The notes under the pieces: model-generated
Told to the model about the DNA's origin: nothing
Seen by the model: the letters and a program-made list of their open reading frames with translations, nothing else
Databases searched by the model: none
DNA from: RGIG995 sp045543655
GTDB taxonomy: Bacteria > Bacillota > Clostridia > Oscillospirales > UBA644
Length of the DNA stretch: 16,765 nt
Direction: 5' to 3'
Assembly (NCBI GenBank): GCA_045543655.1
Contig: JAZPXN010000050.1
Coordinates: forward strand, 1-16,765
Shown here: positions 11,416 through 16,765 of the stretch, piece by piece
Position numbering within the stretch: position 1 is the first letter of the stretch
Layout of the letters: each line of letters begins with the position of its first letter
Position numbers and translations under genes: made by a program

Positions 11416-12663
11416 TTATTCCCGTTCTTTAATGACTTCGAGATAGGCTTTCATGGGCCCTTCGGGAGGCACGAAGCCTTCTTTGGAGCTGCACCGCAGG
11501 GTGGGCTCCTCCCCGTTGGGGCCGTAGAAGGGGGTAAGACGGTCGTTCTCCCACTTGACCCGGTCTTCCTCTTTGCGGAAATCGGGTACGTCGTAGGGCA
11601 TCCCCTTTTCCAGCACGGAGCGGTGAGCCAGAATCGCTACGGCAGACATGGTAGTGGCAAAATATACGTCGAAATCGGGCTTCCGGTTTTCCCGCAGGCA
11701 GTTCAGGAACTCCTGGATAACCAGAAAATCGCCGCCGCCGTGGCCTTCTTTTTCGATCAAAGCGGCATCCTTATGATTCCAATCGGGTTCGTAGAGGTTA
11801 TTTTCCTCCCATTCTGCAGGCTTATTCCACTCGTTATAGCGGAGCATGACCTGCTTTCCCATTCCCCGGAGATTTTCCACCTGCCCCTTGGTGCCGCAGA
11901 CCCGATAGGAGTTGCCGTGAGCGCCAAAGCCGGCACAGCCGCTGACCCGGAAGACCGAATCGTCGTCGTTCAAGGTGGTGATGATCGCCGCACGGTCGCC
12001 GCAATGGGAACCGGAAATGGCCATAGAATCGTCAAAGGGCGCAAAGATCGGCAGTGCCGTCACCCGGATGGGAGACGCCCCGGTGGCGTACATGATGGGC
12101 GCCAGAGAATGGGTGATATAATAGGTGCGGGGCAGGAAATTGCGCCAATGCTCGGGGTAAGGCTTGTATTTGCGCATAAAAGCCACGTCGGAAGAGGCGA
12201 CGGGGTGATTGTATTCTCCTTCTGCATAGAGAATTTTCCCCAGCGTACCGGTATCGCAGATGCGCTTAATCTCCCGGTTGAATTTCATATGGGGATAATT
12301 CTCGCAAAGCATATAGAACGCGTCGGATTTTTCGGCGGCGCGCACCAGCTCCACGCATTCCGCCATAGTTCCGGCGGCGGTGCATTCGGAAAGGACGTGA
12401 ATTCCCTTTTCCAGACAACGGATAGCAAAGGGGGCGTGCTCGTTAAAATAATTGGCCAAAAGCACGGCGTCCATAGGATGCTCGATGAATTCATCGAAGG
12501 TGGAATAATAGGCCGTCCCTTCCCCCAGCTTGGCCTTGGCCTTGTTCAGCCAGAAATCGTCCTTATCGCAGACGGCAACGATCTGTGCGTTGTTGGCAAG
12601 CAGGCTGGAAAAATAGGCCGATCCCCGGTTTGCACCGAAAACCCCGATCTTGATCTGTTCCAT
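11416..12663 (-). CDS. Gfo/Idh/MocA-family oxidoreductase
   Basis: This 415-residue protein has an N-terminal Rossmann domain (about 1-125) starting IKIGVFGANRGS for the dinucleotide phosphate loop, then the alpha/beta C-terminal domain of the family (about 130-360). The family oxidises, reduces or epimerises sugars and polyols with bound NAD(P). Two points are unusual. The usual EKP motif reads SECTA (E93, C94), so its lysine is absent. The segment GHGGGDF (about 308-313) resembles the GHGGxDF seen in GH109, where the same fold acts as an NAD-dependent glycosidase. H185 in YYITHSLAP may be catalytic. AAGGAG lies 8 nt before the ATG. It is the second gene after the DMT transporter (35-bp gap), so both are probably expressed together from the promoter at 13575-13603. 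Confidence 0.9.
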   Translation of the reverse strand: MEQIKIGVFGANRGSAYFSSLLANNAQIVAVCDKDDFWLNKAKAKLGEGTAYYSTFDEFIEHPMDAVLLANYFNEHAPFAIRCLEKGIHVLSECTAAGTMAECVELVRAAEKSDAFYMLCENYPHMKFNREIKRICDTGTLGKILYAEGEYNHPVASSDVAFMRKYKPYPEHWRNFLPRTYYITHSLAPIMYATGASPIRVTALPIFAPFDDSMAISGSHCGDRAAIITTLNDDDSVFRVSGCAGFGAHGNSYRVCGTKGQVENLRGMGKQVMLRYNEWNKPAEWEENNLYEPDWNHKDAALIEKEGHGGGDFLVIQEFLNCLRENRKPDFDVYFATTMSAVAILAHRSVLEKGMPYDVPDFRKEEDRVKWENDRLTPFYGPNGEEPTLRCSSKEGFVPPEGPMKAYLEVIKERE

Positions 12664-12698
12664 ATCAATTCTCCTTATAATAAAGTTTTATAAATACG

Positions 12699-13556
12699 TC
12701 ACCACGGCAGAATAACCAGAAGCAAAATTCCAACGAAGGACAGCCCCACGGCGATCCATTGCTTCCCGGTGGGCTTATCCTTGGTAAAGCAGGCGATGAC
12801 GGTAGACACGATCATCGTACCTCCGGTAACCATGGGATACTGCACCGATGCGGGGACGTGAAGAAGGGCGATCAGCAGCAGGAAATTGGCCACCTGATTG
12901 AGAAGTCCTCCCCCGAAGCCGAAGGATACGGGCAGAGGCTTGATCTTTTTGCGGTAGGACGGCAGACAGATCAGAGTCAAAACGCCGCCGAAAACAAAGG
13001 TGCAAAGCGCGCAGAGCAGAGAGTATCCGGAGGAATCGATCTTCGGCAGATCCACGGTCTGATAAATCTTCGCCAAGACCCCGGACATTCCGTTCAGCAC
13101 GAAGACCCCGAGATACCAGGGCCATCCCCCCTTGGGGCCGTTCTTTTCCACCGTTACAAGCAGAGCCAGCAAAATCAAAAGATAGCAGACTCCCTTGGCC
13201 ACGGTCATCCCCTCGTCGAAGAATAAGACGCCTGCTACCGACGGCAGAACCATGCCCCCCAGCATGAGAAACAAAGAATACAGAGACAGATTCACCTTCC
13301 CCAAGGTCTTCAGCCCGCAAAAGGTGCAGGCCAGACTGTTGCAGGTGGCGGCCAGGGCCATAAGGAAGGGAAACCAGGCGAATTCCACCCGAAATCCGTT
13401 GATGGGAAAAAGCGCTAAAATTCCGGCGAAGGCCGACAGAGCCGACAGGAAAAAGGCGGGAAAAAATCCGCTGCCCATCCCCTTCTGATATTGACGGTTC
13501 AGAGCGAAGTTGCCGCCAAACAAAAGCACGCTCAGGGCGATCATTCCATAATACAT
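12699..13556 (-). CDS. DMT/EamA-type transporter
   Basis: This is a protein of 285 residues from the ATG at 13556, which has GGGAGG 8 nt upstream. The GTG at 13565 is in frame but abuts that ribosome binding site, so it is not the start. It has about ten hydrophobic helices in two halves, a short loop near the middle (VEKNGPKGGWPW), and the C-terminal pattern LLHVPASVQYPMVTGGTMIVSTVIACF, which fits the drug/metabolite transporter superfamily. By context it may carry a sugar derivative that its neighbours modify; the substrate cannot be read from the sequence. It is the first gene of a two-gene unit with the Gfo/Idh/MocA gene, divergent from the AraC regulator. Confidence 0.88.
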   Translation of the reverse strand: MYYGMIALSVLLFGGNFALNRQYQKGMGSGFFPAFFLSALSAFAGILALFPINGFRVEFAWFPFLMALAATCNSLACTFCGLKTLGKVNLSLYSLFLMLGGMVLPSVAGVLFFDEGMTVAKGVCYLLILLALLVTVEKNGPKGGWPWYLGVFVLNGMSGVLAKIYQTVDLPKIDSSGYSLLCALCTFVFGGVLTLICLPSYRKKIKPLPVSFGFGGGLLNQVANFLLLIALLHVPASVQYPMVTGGTMIVSTVIACFTKDKPTGKQWIAVGLSFVGILLLVILPW

Positions 13557-13574
13557 TCCATTCACCTCCCTATT

Positions 13575-13603
13575 ATTATAAAGGATTCCCGCCCGCCTGT
13601 AAA
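13575..13603 (-). promoter_or_regulatory. promoter of the transporter / oxidoreductase unit
   Basis: Minus-strand TTTACA (13598-13603) and TATAAT (13575-13580) have a 17-nt spacer. The -10 box is about 19 bp before the start codon, so the leader is very short. Confidence 0.75.
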
Positions 13604-13636
13604 TGGAAAAAATCCATTATATTATGGAAATTATCC
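13603..13636 (+). promoter_or_regulatory. candidate AraC operator, two direct repeats
   Basis: ATGGAAAAAATCC (13603-13615) and ATGGAAATTATCC (13624-13636) are direct repeats sharing 11 of 13 positions, exactly 21 bp apart (two helical turns). They end directly against the -35 box of the AraC gene (13637) and overlap by one base the -35 box of the divergent transporter. Tandem half-sites at this spacing next to -35 are typical of AraC-family activators. Confidence 0.6.
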
Positions 13637-13665
13637 TTGACAAGGGCAGAAAAATCTGATACAAT
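13637..13665 (+). promoter_or_regulatory. promoter of the AraC / esterase unit
   Basis: TTGACA (13637-13642) and TACAAT (13660-13665) with a 17-nt spacer. The leader contains GGAGGTGATC (13671-13680), an almost perfect anti-16S match. Confidence 0.8.
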
Positions 13666-13682
13666 AGAGGGGAGGTGATCGA

Positions 13683-14483
13683 ATGGCATCCCAAAATATC
13701 TGTAAATTTATCACCGAATCGGCGCATTCGGATCTGAAACCCGTCAATTTCGTCTACGAACAGAATCCCGACACCCAAGCACGGAAGATCGTCCTGTCCC
13801 ACCATGCGGTCTACCTGATTTCCGAAGGAACGGGAACGATGGTCTTCAGCGAAACCCCCATCCCGGTGAAGGGGGGAGATCTTATCTTCGGCTTTTCCGG
13901 CGAAGAATTCCGCGGAAACGGGGAAAAGCTGAAATATTTTTATATCTCCTTTTCCGGAGGACGGGCCGCGGAGCTGTTCCGCAGGTTCGGTATCACTTCC
14001 ATGACCCGCCGCTTCCCCGGACACGAAGGGATGATTCCCTTTTGGGAAGAAAGCATCGCCCGGGCCCGGGAAGAAAACCTGGACCTGGTCTCGGAAAGCG
14101 TCCTGTCTTACGCCTTTTCCCGGCTGACCGGCGTGCGGGAGGCACGGGACGGCGTTGCGCTGCGAATGTTGAACTATGCGGAAGAGAATTTTTCCGAGCC
14201 GAACCTGACCTTGACCTCTCTGGCAGAAGAATGGGGATATAACCCCAAATATCTCTCCGATTCCTTTAAAAAACGGGTAGGCGTGGGCTTTTCCCGATAC
14301 CTGGCCGCGTTGCGCATCAAGCACGCCGTTTTCCTGATGGATCACGGGGTGGAAGCGGTAAAAAACATCGCCTTCCTCTGCGGATTTCAGGATCCCCTCT
14401 ATTTTTCCAAGGTTTTCCGCCGCACCGTAGGGACCTCGCCCTCCGAATATTTGCGGGACAGAAACGGTCGAAGCCTCGACTGA
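13683..14483 (+). CDS. AraC-family transcriptional regulator
   Basis: This 266-residue protein has an N-terminal cupin-like effector domain (about 25-115, including SHHAVYLISEGTGTM and a GGDLIFGF turn), and a C-terminal pair of helix-turn-helix motifs (about 165-262). The family signature is clear: LTLTSLAEEWGYNPKYLSDS for the first HTH and KNIAFLCGFQDPLYFSKVFR with VGTSPSEYLR for the second. Members usually sense a sugar or derivative and activate adjacent catabolic genes. It lies 20 bp upstream of the esterase-like gene in one operon and is divergent from a transporter and oxidoreductase, so it probably controls both directions through the repeats at 13603-13636. Confidence 0.94.
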   Translation: MASQNICKFITESAHSDLKPVNFVYEQNPDTQARKIVLSHHAVYLISEGTGTMVFSETPIPVKGGDLIFGFSGEEFRGNGEKLKYFYISFSGGRAAELFRRFGITSMTRRFPGHEGMIPFWEESIARAREENLDLVSESVLSYAFSRLTGVREARDGVALRMLNYAEENFSEPNLTLTSLAEEWGYNPKYLSDSFKKRVGVGFSRYLAALRIKHAVFLMDHGVEAVKNIAFLCGFQDPLYFSKVFRRTVGTSPSEYLRDRNGRSLD

Positions 14484-14503
14484 TCAGAAAGAAGGACTTT
14501 TGC

Positions 14504-15514
14504 ATGCTTCAGCTCAACCCGATTTTTACCTCTCACGGAGTCTTTGCCGCCCATAAGCCCATCCGTATCTACGGCGAAGGACACGGCACGGCGGAGATCC
14601 TCTTTGCCGGACAGGCCCGGACCGTCACCACTGACGGAGCCTGGGAGACCGAATTTCCTCCCATGGAATACGGCGGGCCTTACGATCTCGTCCTCCGGCA
14701 GGCGGAAGAGTCTCTCCGGCTGGAGGATCTGTACGTCGGAAGGGTCTATCTGATGGCCGGCCAATCCAACGTGCAATTTAAGCTCCGGGCCTCCTCCTAC
14801 CCTGCCGACGAATCCCGGGGAAACCCGATGGTCCGCCTCTTTACCGCGCCCCGCCTCGAAGCCGGAGAGCCCTATACTCCCGACGACGGCTGGGTAGTCT
14901 GCACGGAGGAAAACGCCCGCAGATGGTCGGCGTTGGCCTATCACGTGGGACAGATCCAAGGGGAAGACGGCGTAGCCGTGGGGCTGATCGCCTGCTATCA
15001 GGGCGCGTCGGTCATTGAAAGCTGGATCCCCGAGGGAGCCTTGGAGCCCCTGGGCATCACCCTTTCGCCGGAAGATAAGGGCGGAGCCCACACCTACCCT
15101 CCCTACCAGGCCTGGAATCGGGACGGCGTCCTCTATCGGGAAGCCCTCTCCGCGATCCTCCCCTACCCCCTTTCCGCCGTCGTATGGTATCAAGGGGAAA
15201 GCGACACTGTCCTGAAAGAATCCCTGGAATACAAAACCGAGCTGAAGGCGCTGATCCGGATCTGGCGCGATTCCTTCCGCGACGAGACCCTCCCCTTCGT
15301 CGTCGTACAGATCGCCGATTGCATAAGCCGCGCGGGAGAAGCGTGGAGCAACGTGCAGAAGGCGCAATGGGAGATCCAATTCGAGGTGCCCGCCGTCAAG
15401 ACCGTCATCTCCGCCGACGTCTGCGAGAACGACGACATCCATCCCCCCACGAAGATCCACCTCGCCCACCGCATCGTCGGAGCGTTACGGGAATTGGATC
15501 CGGAGAATCCCTGA
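14504..15514 (+). CDS. sialate O-acetylesterase-like SGNH hydrolase
   Basis: This 336-residue protein has the SGNH/SASA motifs: MAGQSNVQ with the nucleophile Ser88, WYQGESD (about 228-234), and a C-terminal DIHPP giving Asp311 and His313 of the triad. Residues 1-75 form a beta-rich N-terminal part. Sialate O-acetylesterases remove acetyl groups from sialic acid or other O-acetylated sugars. There is no signal peptide, so it should act in the cytoplasm on imported substrate, unlike many secreted members. It follows the AraC gene by 20 bp and is the last gene of that operon. No neuraminate lyase or sialidase gene is in the window, so the exact sugar is uncertain; plant xylan or other acetylated oligosaccharides are alternatives. 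Confidence 0.88.
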   Translation: MLQLNPIFTSHGVFAAHKPIRIYGEGHGTAEILFAGQARTVTTDGAWETEFPPMEYGGPYDLVLRQAEESLRLEDLYVGRVYLMAGQSNVQFKLRASSYPADESRGNPMVRLFTAPRLEAGEPYTPDDGWVVCTEENARRWSALAYHVGQIQGEDGVAVGLIACYQGASVIESWIPEGALEPLGITLSPEDKGGAHTYPPYQAWNRDGVLYREALSAILPYPLSAVVWYQGESDTVLKESLEYKTELKALIRIWRDSFRDETLPFVVVQIADCISRAGEAWSNVQKAQWEIQFEVPAVKTVISADVCENDDIHPPTKIHLAHRIVGALRELDPENP

Positions 15515-15525
15515 AAAAACGAAAC

Positions 15526-15552
15526 GGCCGCCGAAGCATCCCCTCGGCGGCC
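15526..15552. terminator. terminator between convergent genes
   Basis: Arms GGCCGCCGA (15526-15534) and TCGGCGGCC (15544-15552) make a perfect 9-bp GC-rich stem. The plus side has TTGCATTTTATT after it and the minus side a looser run (GTTTCGTTTTTT), so it may act in both directions. Confidence 0.7.
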
Positions 15553-15559
15553 TTGCATT

Positions 15560-16432
15560 TTATTCGGATTTTTGGGCAGATTTCTTTTTCCTGTGCCGGG
15601 CAATGGACAGACGGACGATCAGATACACGATCCCACCGGGCACAGCCACAAAGACCAGCAAATAGGGCAGGGCCGAAACAAGGAATACGAAGGCGCCCCG
15701 GAAGAAATTCCCGATATTTACCAGGGCTTCCGCCAGATTCCCGCCGATCTCGCCCCAGACCGATTCGTTCACCGGCAGCTCCACCGCCACCTCGGTAACG
15801 TAAAGAGATACGGTGGCGTAATCCACCTGATTATCATAGGTGCGCAATACCGATTCGTAAGATTCGATCTCGTACTGCACCTCGGTCAGCCGATCCCGAA
15901 CGGTGATGATATCTGCCACCGTCTCTGCCTCCGCAAGAATGGCCAGAAGACTGGCTTCCTCCGCCCGCAGAGCCTTCAGCCGGGACTCCGTGTCCACGTA
16001 GGACAGGGTCACGTCTTTGATATTTTCTTCCTGCCGGGTCACGGTGCCCAGCGCGCCGATCAGCCCCAGAAGACCGTCGGTCTCCCCCGCCGGAATCCGC
16101 AGGGTCATGGAAGCGGAGCGGTAATCCCGGGAAGCGGAATTGTTCTCCGAGGATTGCTCGATATATCCGCCGGCGTCGGTCACCTTTTGCCGCACCTGCG
16201 CCAGAAAATCATCGTATTTTTTCGTTTGGGCGTTGACGCTGACGGTGCGGATCAGCTTCCGGGAGGATTCCGCCGTAGACTCCAGATCCAACTCCCCCTT
16301 CTCGGAAGGCGCCACCGAATCCATGGAAACGCCTTTGTCCCCGGAGTAGGAATCTCCCGCCGCCTTACCGCATCCGACACAAAGCAACAGCACGAGCACC
16401 GCAGACAGGAAGATTAAGGCTATTTTTCGCAT
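15560..16432 (-). CDS. DUF4349 family lipoprotein
   Basis: This is 290 residues from the ATG at 16432, which has AAGGGGTG upstream and opens a signal peptide (MRKIALIFLSAVLVLLLC); a longer ORF from 16618 would run through the tRNA-Gly gene. The lipidation Cys is residue 21 (CVGC; Cys at the -3 position is atypical). A Ser/Glu linker is followed by the DUF4349 domain (about 60-215). This includes the motif VSVNAQTKKYDDFLAQV, GGYIEQSSENN, SMTLRIPAGETDGLL, a predicted coiled coil (about 150-200), and DYATVSLYV. A C-terminal hydrophobic segment (about 243-275) and a basic tail (RHRKKKSAQKSE) form a second membrane anchor. The family function is unknown; it is usually a surface protein of Firmicutes. 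It is a single-gene unit. Confidence 0.9.
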   Translation of the reverse strand: MRKIALIFLSAVLVLLLCVGCGKAAGDSYSGDKGVSMDSVAPSEKGELDLESTAESSRKLIRTVSVNAQTKKYDDFLAQVRQKVTDAGGYIEQSSENNSASRDYRSASMTLRIPAGETDGLLGLIGALGTVTRQEENIKDVTLSYVDTESRLKALRAEEASLLAILAEAETVADIITVRDRLTEVQYEIESYESVLRTYDNQVDYATVSLYVTEVAVELPVNESVWGEIGGNLAEALVNIGNFFRGAFVFLVSALPYLLVFVAVPGGIVYLIVRLSIARHRKKKSAQKSE

Positions 16433-16454
16433 TGTAAAACACCCCTTTTTTTTC

Positions 16455-16460
16455 AGTATA
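16455..16460 (-). promoter_or_regulatory. -10 box of the DUF4349 gene
   Basis: Minus-strand TATACT preceded by TGC gives an extended -10 about 22 bp before the start codon. The -35 region (TTTCAA, 17 nt away) is poor. Confidence 0.5.
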
Positions 16461-16525
16461 GCACAAAAAACCCCGCTTGAAAAGAGTTTTTCGAAAAATT
16501 CTATAAAAAATTTGCATTTCCCCCC

Positions 16526-16554
16526 TTGACAATCGGACGAAAATGTATTATAAT
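16526..16554 (+). promoter_or_regulatory. promoter of tRNA-Gly
   Basis: TTGACA (16526-16531) and TATAAT (16549-16554), both perfect, with a 17-nt spacer, 18 bp before the tRNA. Confidence 0.9.
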
Positions 16555-16572
16555 AGTTAGGCAAATTGATTC

Positions 16573-16646
16573 GCAGGTGTAGTTCAATGGTAGAACTCCA
16601 GCCTTCCAAGCTGGCCACGGGGGTTCGATTCCCCTCACCTGCTCCA
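16573..16646 (+). tRNA. tRNA-Gly (anticodon TCC)
   Basis: A full cloverleaf is visible: acceptor GCAGGTG/CACCTGC, D arm with AGTTCAATGGTAGAACT, anticodon stem CCAGC/GCTGG with loop CTTCCAA (anticodon TCC, reads GGA and GGG), and T arm GGTTCGATTCC. Discriminator T is at 16643 and CCA is encoded at 16644-16646. A T run follows directly and may end the transcript. Confidence 0.95.
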
Positions 16647-16727
16647 TTTTTTTCTATAGAGAATAAACCTTTTCTCCATTCCCCAACCGTCCACGATCTT
16701 TATGGAATCGAACGCCGAGGGAGTGAA

Positions 16728-16748
16728 TGACAGTCCGGTGGACTGTCA
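16728..16748. repeat. inverted repeat at window end
   Basis: TGACAGTCC (16728-16736) and GGACTGTCA (16740-16748) form a 9-bp hairpin with loop GGT, within GC-rich sequence that continues to the edge. A frame opens at 16703 without a ribosome binding site. It may be the edge of an intergenic repeat, similar in kind to 4-130; the window ends too soon to tell. Confidence 0.45.
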
Positions 16749-16765
16749 GAGCCGAGGCCGCCTTG

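Noticed and set aside
11380..12693. 437-codon open frame on the plus strand opposite the Gfo/Idh/MocA gene
   Set aside because: It is a shadow frame; no ribosome binding site, and it starts inside the barstar terminator.
14399..15469. 356-codon open frame on the minus strand opposite the esterase gene
   Set aside because: It is a shadow of the plus-strand SGNH hydrolase, which has the full set of catalytic motifs.

Overview
The window looks like a piece of a chromosome from a GC-rich clostridial gut bacterium, probably Oscillospiraceae-like. This is inferred from gene content, from many strict TTGACA-17-TATAAT promoters with GGAGG-type ribosome binding sites, from lipoproteins with a lipobox, and from short intergenic hairpin repeats. 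No rRNA or other decisive taxonomic marker is present.

Layout. 1-350: an array of small hairpins, then a tRNA-Val(CAC) on the minus strand with its terminator and promoter. 362-1571 (minus): a lipoprotein gene followed by a gene for a membrane-anchored XRE regulator. 1736-1960 (plus): a DUF378-type small membrane protein. 2029-3434: an uncharacterised membrane-anchored protein (minus) and a small soluble protein (plus), divergent from a palindrome that carries both -35 boxes. 3452-4466: an AT-rich accessory island with nested inverted repeats, strong RNA-like hairpins and one orphan gene that has its own promoter and terminator. 4497-6859 (minus): thrB and thrC, the last two steps of threonine synthesis, overlapping by 4 bp. 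7109-7309: rpmE. 7549-10639: an IclR regulator followed by a 767-residue iron-sulfur protein with three tandem RdhA/QueG-like domains. 10635-11397: a small cassette (27-codon ORF plus orphan barstar) between two copies of the same terminator sequence. 11416-15514: a carbohydrate locus, with a Gfo/Idh/MocA protein and a DMT transporter on the minus strand diverging from an AraC regulator and a sialate O-acetylesterase-like hydrolase. 15560-16432 (minus): a DUF4349 lipoprotein. 16573-16646: tRNA-Gly(TCC), then the start of another hairpin repeat.

The genes form several small units. thrC-thrB is housekeeping. The 11.4-15.5 kb block reads as a sugar-derivative uptake and modification locus controlled by the AraC protein, with a candidate 21-bp-spaced operator between the divergent promoters. 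The IclR/iron-sulfur pair is the best candidate for an undescribed redox system: it combines three RdhA/QueG-type domains in one chain, the middle one without a cluster, next to a catabolic-type regulator. The barstar cassette and the inverted-repeat island at 3.6-4.4 kb look like recently gained accessory DNA.
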